Below are positions 8,220 to 16,962 of a DNA stretch of 64,000 nt, piece after piece (within the stretch, counting starts at the first letter, position 1; each line of letters begins with the position of its first letter). The notes under the pieces were generated by a model. That model had not been told where the DNA came from and did no database searches. It saw only the letters and a list, made by a program, of their open reading frames with translations. The translations under genes were made by a program, and so were the position numbers. Where the stretch lies: positions 62,001-126,000 of the forward strand of contig NZ_CALRWL010000010.1 of the NCBI RefSeq assembly GCF_943371865.1, given 5' to 3'. The DNA is from Azorhizobium sp943371865 (GTDB taxonomy: Bacteria; Pseudomonadota; Alphaproteobacteria; Rhizobiales; Xanthobacteraceae).

Positions 8220-8539
8220 GTGGTCCATCCTCGCAGATGGGCGCTCCTCGTTGGGGAGGAGTGTCCCACTGATGGGTCTAGATCCGGGCACGGGCAAAAG
8301 CAAGGCGCGTCGCAGGCGCGCGGGGAGAGCCGCGCCGGCGACCGAGAGAGTCAAATAGAAAAAGCCCTACAGCCAAGCTTTCAGCCACAAGGTCAAGTTT
8401 CAGCTCAACCCCCACGTCCTCATCTGAAATGAACGATGAAAAAAATTCGCAATTCTCGCCAACCAAACAGGCATATGAGGAACTTTTCATCGCCTGGATC
8501 ATTGTTAGGGCATTCGTTTCATATGAGGAGCTTATATCA
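8220..8539. other. Divergent intergenic region between serC and the PRC-barrel gene
   Basis: This 320-bp region is AT-richer than its surroundings (8350-8540) and must hold promoters for both directions. The sequence CATATGAGGA(A/G)CTT occurs twice, at 8472-8485 and 8520-8533. The second copy carries the ribosome-binding site of the PRC-barrel gene. No gene is convincing here. Confidence 0.4.
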
Positions 8540-8938
8540 ATGCGTCGCACCCTTATCGCTCTCGCTGCCACTGCCGCGCTCGTGATGCCGGTTGTTCCGG
8601 CCCTGGCGCAGAGCACCGTCGCGACCGAGACCTTCGTGCGTGCCAATCAGACTGATGTGCTCAGCTATAATCTCATCGGCCTCAATGTGATGAACGGCCA
8701 GAAGGAGACCGTGGGCGAGATCAAGGATCTGATCCTGGCTCAGGGTCAGCTGTCCGGCTACATCCTGTCGGTGGGCGGCTTTCTCGGCATGGGCGAGCGC
8801 TACGTGATCGTGCGCCCCTCCTCCGTGAAGATCACCTACAACGAGACCGACAAGAAGTGGACGGCCATGATGGACGCCACCAAGGAGCAGCTGAAGGGCG
8901 CGCCCGAGTTCAAGTACGACGGCCGCTGGAAGCGCTGA
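8540..8938 (+). CDS. Exported PRC-barrel domain protein
   Basis: This 132-residue protein starts with a clear signal peptide (MRRTLIALAATAALVMPVV, cleavage after ALA near residue 23). The remainder matches a PRC-barrel fold: a strand with GLNVMNGQKETVGEIKDLIL, then SGYILSVGGFLGMGERYVIV, and a final TYNETDKKW segment. PRC-barrel proteins of this kind are small periplasmic or membrane-associated proteins, often stress-related and without known catalytic activity. The start at 8540 is supported by GAGGAG nine bases upstream and by the signal peptide. It is a single gene with a strong terminator 25 bp after its stop. Confidence 0.85.
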   Translation: MRRTLIALAATAALVMPVVPALAQSTVATETFVRANQTDVLSYNLIGLNVMNGQKETVGEIKDLILAQGQLSGYILSVGGFLGMGERYVIVRPSSVKITYNETDKKWTAMMDATKEQLKGAPEFKYDGRWKR

Positions 8939-8963
8939 TCGCTTGATCTGAGGCGGATCACGG

Positions 8964-8992
8964 AAAGGGCTCCCGCACGGGGGCCCTTTTTC
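8964..8992 (+). terminator. Rho-independent terminator of the PRC-barrel gene
   Basis: The stem AAAGGGCTCCCG / CGGGGGCCCTTT (one G-T pair) with a 2-nt loop is followed by a T-run, 25 bp after the stop codon. Confidence 0.9.
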
Positions 8993-9105
8993 GTCCGGCG
9001 ATGCCGATGGCGCGCCCCGGAAAGCCCCGCGACAGGCGCTTGATTGTGAGAGGTCGGGGCTTCTGCTAGGTCTGCCCACACCTCTCAACCGGCGGGACGC
9101 GCGAC

Positions 9106-9951
9106 ATGGGCATATTGGGACCCTCGGACCCGGCCGCAGGTTGGTCCGGCCTCGCGCTGGACTTCCTCGCCCTCTTCGGCTGCGTGGTTGCCGCCATCGT
9201 GGTGGTTCTGGTGGTAGTGGGTGTGTTCTTTGAGGTGATGAATGCGCGCCACCCGGAGCGCCGCATCCAGAAGACCCGCGTTAACAAACGCAAATGGCAG
9301 GAATTGGCGCACGCGCCGGGATCCATCGCCATCATCGCCTTCTGCTTTGCCGGCGGCCTGTTTGCCCAGGCGCAGGGCTGGACCATCTCGCCTTTGCCGC
9401 TGACCTGGTGGTCGGGTCCGCTGATGCTGGGCATTTCGGTGGTGCTCTACGACGCGTGGTTCTATTGGATCCACCGCCTGCTGCACTGGAAGCCGGCTTA
9501 TCGCTTCCACGCCCTGCACCACAAAAGCGTCGCCCCCACCGTGTGGACTAACCACCACGAGACGCTGATGGAAGGCTTTCTCAACCAGAGCTTCTATCTG
9601 CTGCTGCCGTTCATCCTGCCGATCCCCTGGCAGATGCTGCTGGTGCAGAAGCTCTATGATCAGGTCAGTGGCATGCTCGGCCATGCGGGCTTCGAGCATT
9701 TCGCCTCGCCGGCCGGGCGGGCGCCGTTCCCGTTCGCCTCGACGGTGTTTCACGACCAGCACCACGGCCATTTCAAATACAATTACGGCCACACCTTCTC
9801 GTGGTGGGACCGGCTGATGGGCACCCTCCACCCGCGCTATGACGCGACGCTGGCCAGCTTCGAGCCGGGCGAGATGGCGCAAGCCGCCGGCACGCCCGCC
9901 CCCGGAGAGGGAGAGCGTGCCAGCCGCCCGCGAATAGTCAAAGGCCCCTGA
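9106..9951 (+). CDS. Sterol desaturase / fatty acid hydroxylase family protein
   Basis: This 281-residue integral membrane protein carries the histidine clusters that bind the di-iron centre of the fatty acid hydroxylase superfamily: HRLLH, HALHH, a NHH pair in VWTNHHE, and HDQHHGHFKYNYG. The HxxHH clusters lie between membrane segments, as expected for cytoplasm-facing iron ligands. Family members hydroxylate or desaturate lipid chains, sterols or carotenoids using O2. The substrate here is unknown. The C-terminal tail overlaps by 14 bp the end of the convergent Crp/Fnr gene, so a terminator between them is not possible and antisense interference is plausible. Confidence 0.86.
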   Translation: MGILGPSDPAAGWSGLALDFLALFGCVVAAIVVVLVVVGVFFEVMNARHPERRIQKTRVNKRKWQELAHAPGSIAIIAFCFAGGLFAQAQGWTISPLPLTWWSGPLMLGISVVLYDAWFYWIHRLLHWKPAYRFHALHHKSVAPTVWTNHHETLMEGFLNQSFYLLLPFILPIPWQMLLVQKLYDQVSGMLGHAGFEHFASPAGRAPFPFASTVFHDQHHGHFKYNYGHTFSWWDRLMGTLHPRYDATLASFEPGEMAQAAGTPAPGEGERASRPRIVKGP

Positions 9952-10675
9952 CGGAGGACAGGCCCTTTGGGGCGGGCTCCCCCATCGGCTTGTAGATGGA
10001 TTCCACCGTTCGTTCCCCTCGGGCGATCTCCTGGAGCGCCCGGCGATCGGTGATGATCATCTGCGGCGCCTTGCCGAATGCCACCAGGCCGTCGCGCTTG
10101 AACCGGCTCAGGCAGCGGCTCACGGTCTCAAGGGTCAGGCCGAGCCAATCGGCCAGATCACTCCGGCTGAGATGAAGCGGGAAACCCAGGCTCGCCTCTT
10201 GCGTTGCGTTGGGCGCGAACTGCTTGCTCAGATCCAGCAAGGCTGCCGCAACCCGCTCGGACGCCCCCTGCTTGCCGATCCGCGTCAGATGACCGAACGC
10301 CCGGCTGAGCATGAGGTCCTGATTGTCCGCGGCCAGGATCTTGAGCGCGAGCGGGGCGTCGTCGATCCGCTCGAGACGGGTCGGCGCCAGTGTCATGGCT
10401 TCGCACCGCAGGCGTTCGAGGATCGCCCGGTCGACGATCCGGCCCGGCCCGAGGATATCGAGGATCTGCCGCCGCGCGCGATCCAGCTGGTGATAGAGGG
10501 CCAGGCAGCCTTCGCTGACGCGGTAGAGCTGCCCGTCCTGGAGGGCATCTGCGGGGAGGTTGGTATAGGCCTCGAAATGCTCCGACAGCGGGCATGCCGC
10601 GCGTCCGAGCGAGAGGAACGGCAGATCAAAGCCAGTGGCCGGCCTGGCGCCGCCAAGTGCTGGGCTAATCAACAT
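9938..10675 (-). CDS. Crp/Fnr-family transcriptional regulator
   Basis: This 245-residue regulator has an N-terminal cyclic-nucleotide-like beta-roll (about 25-120), a dimerisation helix and a C-terminal winged helix-turn-helix (about 165-215). The HTH reads LSRSDLADWLGLTLETVSR. The recognition helix has the E-x-x-S-R signature (E183, S186, R187) of FNR/FixK proteins, which contact TTGAT-N4-ATCAA sites. The N-terminal Cys cluster of true FNR is absent (one Cys near residue 28 and isolated ones at 57 and 91), so an oxygen-labile 4Fe-4S sensor is unlikely. It looks more like a FixK-type or other signal-independent member. I did not find a perfect cognate site near its own start. Confidence 0.88.
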   Translation of the reverse strand: MLISPALGGARPATGFDLPFLSLGRAACPLSEHFEAYTNLPADALQDGQLYRVSEGCLALYHQLDRARRQILDILGPGRIVDRAILERLRCEAMTLAPTRLERIDDAPLALKILAADNQDLMLSRAFGHLTRIGKQGASERVAAALLDLSKQFAPNATQEASLGFPLHLSRSDLADWLGLTLETVSRCLSRFKRDGLVAFGKAPQMIITDRRALQEIARGERTVESIYKPMGEPAPKGLSSVRGL

Positions 10676-10762
10676 ATTGAAGTTCCGACATTTTCCCGGC
10701 GAACCTGCAAGCGAGGCTCAGCCGATCCGCAGCGACGACGGCAGGCGCAGGCCTGCCATGGA

Positions 10763-11215
10763 TCATGCTTCGATGCCGAAACCAGGTGGAGCGCGAGGCG
10801 GCGCGCGGTAGCGCGGTTCTCGACCAACGCCGCCGGTGTCCACCGGGATGATCGGCGCCGTGATGCGATAGTCGGCCTGTCGATAGACGTCGTGCGCCGG
10901 TGCCGGGAAGTCGAGAATTGCAGTGAGGCGGCAGGCTTCGCAGCCGTGGCTGTGCTTTATGGCCGCCGAACCGCCCTCATCCCCCGCCGCGGAGAGGCAA
11001 AGATCCGGAACGCTCCCGTCCGGAAGCACGTACTCCGCCACGTCGAACGTGCTGGCCACATCGGCCCGAGGCTGCGGCGGCTGATGGAGCGACCCCACCA
11101 GCAGAAGCGCAAAGACGCACAGGATCTGCAACACGGGCACGCTGCGCACGAACCGGCGCCAACGCGTCTGGCGCGCCGCTTTCTGTCCGGAAGGTGAGAG
11201 CCTGTCATCCATCAC
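10763..11215 (-). CDS. Small membrane-anchored Cys/His protein, DUF2946-like
   Basis: This 150-residue protein has a basic N-terminus, one hydrophobic helix (about 27-45) and a soluble C-terminal part. The latter has a DLCLSA segment, a compact H-S-H-G-C-E-A-C cluster in the middle, and a proline/arginine-rich end reading YRAPPRAPP. A single membrane helix, a central C-x-x-C with nearby His, and a RAPP-like end resemble DUF2946 proteins, which often occur with copper-handling genes. No copper gene is next to it here, so the family call is tentative. Two consecutive ATG codons give the start at 11215 or 11212. Confidence 0.55.
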   Translation of the reverse strand: MMDDRLSPSGQKAARQTRWRRFVRSVPVLQILCVFALLLVGSLHQPPQPRADVASTFDVAEYVLPDGSVPDLCLSAAGDEGGSAAIKHSHGCEACRLTAILDFPAPAHDVYRQADYRITAPIIPVDTGGVGREPRYRAPPRAPPGFGIEA

Positions 11216-11355
11216 GCACGATGATAGCCGCGCTTTCGTCCGAAGCCACTAGACAATATGTCCGAACGCCGAGGCGCCGCCGGGCAGTGCCCTGCCCTGG
11301 CGGACGCAGCAGCTGCCGATATGGGCCGGTAAGGGGGCTCTTTTCCCGTCCGGGG

Positions 11356-12666
11356 TCAGGCCGGCGGCAGGGCTGCGGCTGATCCCGCTTCGAAATCGCG
11401 CACGAAGGCCGCCACCCGGCGGTCGATGCGGATGTCCGACGGACGGATCTCCCGCACCAGCGACAAGCCCGCCAGCGAGCGTGCCCGCGACAGCGCCACA
11501 TAGGATTGGCCCGCCGCGAAGGCGCCATTGTCGAAATCGATGCGCACGTCTTCCAGGGTCAGGCCTTGCGCCTTGTGCATGGTCATGGCCCAGGCCGGCA
11601 CCAGCGGCAATTGGCTGAAGGTGCCCACCACCTGCCCTTCGATGCGCCCGGTGGCATCGTCGAAGGCATAGCGGATGCGCTCCCAGGTGAAGGCCTCGAT
11701 TTCCACCGTGCCGCCGCCGTCCAGCCGCACCAGCGCGCTATGGGCACCGATGCCGGTCACCGTGCCCACCGAGCCATTGACCCAGCGCCGGGCAGGATCG
11801 TTGCGCAGCGCCATCACTCGCGCGCCGGTCTTCAGCACCAGGCGCTCGGGCACCGGCAGCCGATCGCCATCCAGGCCGAACTCGCCCTTCAGCGCCCCCT
11901 CAAACACCCGCTCATTGCCGGCGAGTGCCGCAAGGCCGCGCTGGTTATAGGCATCGGCCCGGGCGTTGGTGGGGGTGAGCAGCACCGGCAGGACGCCCGA
12001 CCGGTGCGGCCGCACGCAGGCTTCATTAAGCGCCGCCAGCGCCTCTCGCAGATTCTCGCCCCGCCGGATCGCGCCGAGGTGGCGGATGAACTCGCTGTCG
12101 GACTGGCGATGCACCACGGTGAAAGGCACATGGGCCACCGCATGGTCCGCCAGCACCCTGGCATGGAAAGCGAACGGGCCTTCATAGCCCATCTGCTCCA
12201 GCACCTGCTGCTCCACATTGGGCACCACCGGCGGCAATTGCAGGAAATCGCCCACCAGGACCACCTGCACGCCGCCGAACGGGACATTGCTCTCCCGCGC
12301 GATGCGCAAGGTCCGGTCCACGGTATCCAGCAGATCAGCACGGACCATGGAGATCTCGTCGATCACCAGCCGGTCGAGCTTCTTCAGCAGCCGGCGCACC
12401 TGCACCCGTGGCTTCACATCCTCCGGATTGAGGATGCGCGGGGGAATGCCGAAAAAGGAATGGAGGGTCTGCCCGCCCAATTGCAGGGCGGCCACTCCCG
12501 TGGGCGCCAGGAACACCTGCCGCCCGCGAGGGGATTTGCGCAATTCATGCAGGAACGTGGTCTTGCCCGTCCCCGCGCCGCCGAGCACCAGGATCGCCCG
12601 GGCACCGGCATCGATATGCGCCAGCGCGCGGGCGGCGCCATCCTCCGGCGCCGCCGGCAGGCTCAC
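11356..12666 (-). CDS. ATP-dependent DNA helicase, PIF1/RecD-like superfamily 1B
   Basis: This 436-residue helicase carries Walker A (GGAGTGKTTFLHEL) near residue 33, Walker B with DEISMVRADLLD, the motif III region VQVVLVGDFLQLPPV, a late motif with TMHKAQGLTLEDV, and the closing motif YVALSRARSLAGL. These are the ordered signatures of PIF1/Dda/RecD-like 5'-3' helicases. The protein is short, lacking extra nuclease or zinc domains. It starts with GTG, whose last two bases overlap the TGA stop of the upstream adenosine-kinase-like gene (GTGA overlap at 12663-12666), so the two are translationally coupled. A role in replication or repair housekeeping is inferred only from family. Confidence 0.87.
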   Translation of the reverse strand: MSLPAAPEDGAARALAHIDAGARAILVLGGAGTGKTTFLHELRKSPRGRQVFLAPTGVAALQLGGQTLHSFFGIPPRILNPEDVKPRVQVRRLLKKLDRLVIDEISMVRADLLDTVDRTLRIARESNVPFGGVQVVLVGDFLQLPPVVPNVEQQVLEQMGYEGPFAFHARVLADHAVAHVPFTVVHRQSDSEFIRHLGAIRRGENLREALAALNEACVRPHRSGVLPVLLTPTNARADAYNQRGLAALAGNERVFEGALKGEFGLDGDRLPVPERLVLKTGARVMALRNDPARRWVNGSVGTVTGIGAHSALVRLDGGGTVEIEAFTWERIRYAFDDATGRIEGQVVGTFSQLPLVPAWAMTMHKAQGLTLEDVRIDFDNGAFAAGQSYVALSRARSLAGLSLVREIRPSDIRIDRRVAAFVRDFEAGSAAALPPA

Positions 12667-13664
12667 GAGATCAGACCGTTCTCGCGGGCAAGGTCCAGAA
12701 GGTTCTTCTGCGGCCGGGCGCCCATGTGGGAGATGACCTCGGCGGCAGCGAGCGCGCCCAGGCGGAGGCAGGTGGCCGGATCGAGACCGCGGGTGCGGCC
12801 GGCAAGGAAGCCGGCGGCGAACAGGTCGCCGGCGCCGGTGGTGTCCACCACGGTCTCCACCGGGAAGGCGGGAGCCGAGACCACCGCATCCTTGGTGACG
12901 AACAGCGCGCCATGCTCCGAGCGGGTGACCACGGCGGACGCCACATCCCGGCGCAGCTGGATCAGCGCGGAATCCACATCCGCTGTTTCATAGAGGGCCT
13001 TCAGTTCACCCTCGTTGCAGAACACCAGATCCACCACGCCGGTGCGCATCAGGTCGAGGAACTCGCTCCGATAGCGCCCGACGCAGAAGGCATCCGACAA
13101 GGTCAGCGCCACTTCGCGTCCCGCATCATGGGCGATGCGCGCGGCGGTGAGGAACGCCTCCTTGGCGGCCGGCGGATCCCACAGATAGCCTTCCAGATAG
13201 GTGATGGCGGCACCGCGCACCATCTCCGCATCGATTTCTGCGGCGGTGAGATTCTGCGCCGCACCGAGATAGGTGTTCATGGTGCGCTCGCCATCTGCGG
13301 TCACCAGCACCAGGCAGCGGGCGGTGGCCGGGCCGTCGGTGGCGGCGGCGGTGGCATAAGCCACACCGGCGGCGCGGATGTCATGGGCGAACACGCCGCC
13401 CAGCCCGTCGCCGCGCACCTTGCCGATGAAGCCGGTGCGCGCGCCGAGCGAGGCCGCCCCGGCCGCGGTGTTGGCCGCCGAGCCGCCGGAAATCTCCAGG
13501 CCAGGCCCCATGGCGCCATAGAGCGTTTCCGCCTGGGCCTCGTCGATCAGGGTCATGGAGCCCTTGGGCATGCCATGGGCGGCCAGGAACGCTTCGTCCG
13601 TACGTGCGATGACGTCGACAATGGCGTTTCCGATGGTGAGGACGTCGAGGGAAAGAGACGACAC
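12663..13664 (-). CDS. PfkB-family sugar kinase, adenosine-kinase-like
   Basis: This 333-residue ribokinase-fold enzyme has the N-terminal strand DVLTIGNAIVDVIA, the substrate-lid segment with SGGSAANTAAGAASLGA, and the catalytic signature DTTGAGDLFAAGFL with the base Asp near the C-terminus. Close relatives in alphaproteobacteria are annotated as adenosine kinase, phosphorylating adenosine to AMP with ATP; ribokinase-like alternatives remain possible. Several starts are open. I prefer GTG at 13664, ten bases after GGAG, which gives the usual family length. GTG at 13670 and an upstream ATG at 13703 are alternatives. The gene is coupled to the helicase gene downstream and diverges from glmM. 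Confidence 0.85.
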   Translation of the reverse strand: MSSLSLDVLTIGNAIVDVIARTDEAFLAAHGMPKGSMTLIDEAQAETLYGAMGPGLEISGGSAANTAAGAASLGARTGFIGKVRGDGLGGVFAHDIRAAGVAYATAAATDGPATARCLVLVTADGERTMNTYLGAAQNLTAAEIDAEMVRGAAITYLEGYLWDPPAAKEAFLTAARIAHDAGREVALTLSDAFCVGRYRSEFLDLMRTGVVDLVFCNEGELKALYETADVDSALIQLRRDVASAVVTRSEHGALFVTKDAVVSAPAFPVETVVDTTGAGDLFAAGFLAGRTRGLDPATCLRLGALAAAEVISHMGARPQKNLLDLARENGLIS

Positions 13665-13874
13665 GGGCACGAGACTCCAGCGAACCTGCGCATCGGTTAC
13701 CATTCCCGCCCTGCCAAGGGCAATGCACAGCATGCGCGAGCGCCGCAAATGCTCAGCCTCGGCACACCCATCGGACGTATTTTCGACATGCGCGCTCATA
13801 AAACGTGACTGTCTTCACGGAAGGACGATGCTAAATGGCGGTACAAGCACCCATGCGGGCGAGGGCTTTGGCGA

Positions 13875-15218
13875 ATGGCGCGTAAGTATTTTGGAACCGA
13901 CGGCGTGCGTGGGCGTGCCAATGCAACCTTGACCGCCGATCTGGCCCTGCGCGTGGGCATGGCGGCGGGTGTCGTGTTCCGGCGCGGTGAACATCGCCAT
14001 CGCGTCGTCATCGGCAAGGACACGCGCCTGTCAGGCTATATGATCGAGAACGCGCTGGTGGCCGGCTTCACCTCCGTGGGCATGGATGTGCTGCTGCTCG
14101 GCCCGGTGCCGACGCCCGCGGTGGGCATGCTCACCCGCTCCATGCGCGCGGACCTGGGCGTGATGATCTCCGCCTCGCACAATCCGTTCGACGACAACGG
14201 CATCAAATTGTTCGGCCCCGACGGCTTCAAGCTCTCCGACCAGATCGAGCAGGAGATCGAGGAACTGATCGACCATGACATGGTCAAGAAGCTCGCGCCC
14301 CCGGCCGAGATCGGTCGCGCCAAGCGGCTGGAAGGGGTGCATGCGCGCTATATCGAATATGCCAAGCGCACCCTGCCCCGCGACCAGTCCTTCGAGGGGC
14401 TGCGGGTGGTGGTGGACTGTGCCAATGGCGCCGGCTACCGGGTCGCGCCCGAAGCGCTCTGGGAACTGGGCGCCGATGTGATCGCCATCGGCGTGGAGCC
14501 GAACGGCGTCAACATCAACCGCGACGTGGGCTCCACGTCCCCCGCCGCTCTCTCCGCAAAGGTCCGCGAAGTGCGCGCCGACATCGGCATCGCCCTTGAT
14601 GGCGACGCCGACCGCGTCATCATCGTGGACGAGAAGGGCCATGTGGTGGACGGCGACCAGATCATGGCCGTGGTGGCGCAGAGCTTCAAGGAGGACGGGC
14701 GCCTCTCGCGGGACGGCATCGTCGCCACGGTGATGTCCAATCTCGGCCTGGAACGCTATCTCCAAAGCGAAGGGCTGACGCTGGCCCGCACCTCCGTGGG
14801 CGACCGCTATGTGTTGGAGCGCATGCGCGCCGACGGCTACAATGTGGGTGGCGAGCAATCCGGCCACATCATCCTGTCCGACTATTCCACCACCGGCGAC
14901 GGGCTCCTGGCGGCGCTGCAGGTGCTCGCCGTGGTGGCGCGCAGCCAACGCCCGGTCTCTGAGGTGTGCCATCGCTTCGACCCGCTGCCGCAGGTGCTGA
15001 AGAATGTGCGCTACAGCTCGGGCCGCCCGCTGGAACATGCGAATGTGATCGCGGCCATCGCCGATGCGGAACTGCGCCTTGCCAACCATGGCCGCCTGCT
15101 GATCCGCCCCTCCGGCACCGAGCCTGTCATCCGGGTGATGGGGGAAGGCGATGATTATGATCTGGTGGAAGGCGCGGTGGACGGCGTGATCGAGGCCCTG
15201 CGCCGCGTGGCGGCCTGA
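13875..15218 (+). CDS. glmM: Phosphoglucosamine mutase
   Basis: This 447-residue alpha-D-phosphohexomutase interconverts glucosamine-6-phosphate and glucosamine-1-phosphate, feeding UDP-GlcNAc synthesis for peptidoglycan and lipid A. Signatures are the N-terminus KYFGTDGVRG, the active-site phosphoserine loop SASHNPFDDNGIK (Ser about residue 102), the Mg2+ loop DGDADR, the sugar loop GGEQSGHI, and the C-terminal phosphate-binding loop RPSGTEPVIRVMGE. The length is exactly typical. The usual alphaproteobacterial neighbours ftsH and folP are absent; instead it diverges from the adenosine-kinase-like gene across about 210 bp. Confidence 0.98.
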   Translation: MARKYFGTDGVRGRANATLTADLALRVGMAAGVVFRRGEHRHRVVIGKDTRLSGYMIENALVAGFTSVGMDVLLLGPVPTPAVGMLTRSMRADLGVMISASHNPFDDNGIKLFGPDGFKLSDQIEQEIEELIDHDMVKKLAPPAEIGRAKRLEGVHARYIEYAKRTLPRDQSFEGLRVVVDCANGAGYRVAPEALWELGADVIAIGVEPNGVNINRDVGSTSPAALSAKVREVRADIGIALDGDADRVIIVDEKGHVVDGDQIMAVVAQSFKEDGRLSRDGIVATVMSNLGLERYLQSEGLTLARTSVGDRYVLERMRADGYNVGGEQSGHIILSDYSTTGDGLLAALQVLAVVARSQRPVSEVCHRFDPLPQVLKNVRYSSGRPLEHANVIAAIADAELRLANHGRLLIRPSGTEPVIRVMGEGDDYDLVEGAVDGVIEALRRVAA

Positions 15219-15346
15219 AGCGGCCACACGCCGGAGGACGCCGCCGGTCTTCTGTTGACATGACGTTAGGGTTAATTCCGAATTAAGCATCCTCTGCAAC
15301 GGTGACGCCATTGAGCGGCTGCGACCGCCGCGGGTTCGGGATTGCC

Positions 15347-16027
15347 ATGCTCCGTTGTCTGTGCGTTTGCGCCGCCATTTTGACCCTGGCAACCGCCGCC
15401 CGCGCGGCGGACCCGGAATTGCCTATGCTCGGCAAGCCGGGCGACTTCAGCCTCACCCCGCCAGAGGTGGACGACGAGGTCGGCAGCGGCTGGTATCTGC
15501 GGTCCACCGGCGGCGCGACCGACGTGCAGGGCCATGTCCGGGGCGCTGCGCGCCTTGCTGCCACCGATGCCACTTACGGGCACGTCTTCGGCGCGGGTGC
15601 CGGATATCGCTTCCAGCCCTGGCTGCGGGCGGACCTGACCATGGACTACGGCACCGCCGTGTCCGCCACGACGATGAACGGCGTGACCAACCTGTCCGCC
15701 GTGACCGCCATGGCCAATGTCTATTGGGACATCTTCACCTTTGCCAACATCACCCCTTATGTGGGTGCCGGCATTGGCGTAACGCAACTGACGTTCAACT
15801 TCACGCCGACCTTCTCCACCTCGTTGGGAGACCAGTCGCAGATCGAATATGGCTGGAATGTCTCTGCCGGCGTCGGTTGGGCCATCACCCCGCTCTGGAC
15901 GCTGGATGTGGGCTATCGCTATTCCAGCTTCGGCTCGCCCACCTTCCATCTGCTGCAACAGCCTTTAGTGTTTGACGACCTTAGCACCCAGCAGATCCGC
16001 ATCGGCATCCGCTACGCGCTCCACTGA
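15347..16027 (+). CDS. Outer-membrane beta-barrel protein (Omp25/OmpW-like)
   Basis: This 226-residue protein has a signal peptide (MLRCLCVCAAILTLATAARA) followed by alternating polar/hydrophobic strands rich in Gly and aromatic residues: GSGWYLRSTGGATDV, AGAGYRFQPWLRADLTMDYG, NITPYVGAGIGVTQL, LDVGYRYSSFGS. It closes on IRIGIRYALH with a basic/aromatic end typical of 8-stranded outer-membrane barrels in Rhizobiales. It may be structural or a small porin; no specific function is visible. The ATG at 15347 is chosen because it starts the signal peptide. An in-frame GTG at 15302 would place 15 extra residues before it. Confidence 0.8.
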   Translation: MLRCLCVCAAILTLATAARAADPELPMLGKPGDFSLTPPEVDDEVGSGWYLRSTGGATDVQGHVRGAARLAATDATYGHVFGAGAGYRFQPWLRADLTMDYGTAVSATTMNGVTNLSAVTAMANVYWDIFTFANITPYVGAGIGVTQLTFNFTPTFSTSLGDQSQIEYGWNVSAGVGWAITPLWTLDVGYRYSSFGSPTFHLLQQPLVFDDLSTQQIRIGIRYALH

Positions 16028-16051
16028 GGGGCACGGTCCCGATGGTGTGGC

Positions 16052-16462
16052 TCAGGGAACCGCTGCCCGGTCACGGGAGGCCCGCAGCCGCTTGATGTAG
16101 TCCACCACCTGCTCCGGCTCATAGGGCCGCGCCAAATGCGGGCCGCTCTCACACAGCCCCGCCGCCTCCTTCGCCGCCTGGGCTGGGGCACCGGCGACGA
16201 CCACGTCGATGTGGGGAAACGCTTCGCGAAGCCATCGGGCAAAGGTGAAGCCGGAAATTTGGCCGGGCGCCTGAACATCCGCCAGGACCACATCCACTTC
16301 CACCTCGCCTGCGGCAAGCAGGCTCCGCGCCTCGTCGCTGCTGGCCGCCTCGACCACGCGATAGCCGCACCCTCGCAGATATTCCGCCAGCACATGGCGG
16401 ACCAGGATGTCGGCATCCACCAGAAGGACGCCGGGCAGGGCTCTGCTTTCGGGTCCGCTCAT
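16052..16462 (-). CDS. Degenerate stand-alone receiver-domain protein
   Basis: This 136-residue single CheY-like domain is the second gene of a pair, starting within the ATGA overlap with the upstream receiver gene. The phosphorylatable Asp is kept (D62 in VLADVQAPG), but several other catalytic positions are changed. The acidic pair reads D-A-D (16-18) instead of two adjacent acids, the switch Thr/Ser is Ala90, and the invariant Lys before the KP turn is Arg112 (ARPYEP). Such proteins often cannot be phosphorylated normally and may act as constitutive or phosphate-independent partners. It has no output domain. No histidine kinase lies beside it. Confidence 0.83.
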   Translation of the reverse strand: MSGPESRALPGVLLVDADILVRHVLAEYLRGCGYRVVEAASSDEARSLLAAGEVEVDVVLADVQAPGQISGFTFARWLREAFPHIDVVVAGAPAQAAKEAAGLCESGPHLARPYEPEQVVDYIKRLRASRDRAAVP

Positions 16463-16860
16463 TCGGGCACCGGCGCATCCAGCCGATCCAGAATCTGGAC
16501 CACGACGGCGTCCAGATCATAGGGCTTGGGGATGAAGGCAGGCATTTGCCGCGCAATGTCAGGCGCGAGATCACCGGAGGTGACGAGAACAGCAACCTCC
16601 GGTCGGTCTCGCCGAACCGTCAGCGCTAAACCAACGCCATCCATGCGGCCTGGCATCCGCACGTCGGTGAAAACCATGTCCAGGTGCAGGCCCGCATCAA
16701 GAACAGCCACCGCTTCGTCCGCGGTCGCCGCCTCGATGACCCGCAAACCGGCGCCGCGCAGAAGCTCCGCCATGAGCATGCGCAGGAGCGCTTCATCTTC
16801 CACCAAGAGAACTGTACGGGGCTCCGCTACAACCTCCGGACGATACGCGGCACTGGCCAT
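16459..16860 (-). CDS. Stand-alone response regulator receiver protein
   Basis: This 133-residue CheY-like domain has all key residues: acidic pair E21/D22, phospho-acceptor D66 in VFTDVRMPG, switch Ser95 in LVTSGD, and Lys112 in IPKPYD. It lacks a DNA-binding or enzymatic output, so it would act by protein contact or as a phosphate shuttle. The SGD and PKPYD segments resemble receivers found with HWE or FixL-like hybrid kinases in Rhizobiales. It overlaps the degenerate receiver gene by 4 bp. The partner kinase is not in the immediate neighbourhood; the large kinase at 24.4 kb lacks its own receiver but any link is speculation. Confidence 0.87.
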   Translation of the reverse strand: MASAAYRPEVVAEPRTVLLVEDEALLRMLMAELLRGAGLRVIEAATADEAVAVLDAGLHLDMVFTDVRMPGRMDGVGLALTVRRDRPEVAVLVTSGDLAPDIARQMPAFIPKPYDLDAVVVQILDRLDAPVPE

Positions 16861-16962
16861 CGGACCCCTCGCACACCAAGCAAGCGAAGAGCAACGCCCC
16901 GAGATGGGCCCGGTTCCGGCGCCAGCGCCGAAAAATCGATCACGGTTCCGCGCGCCTGCCGC

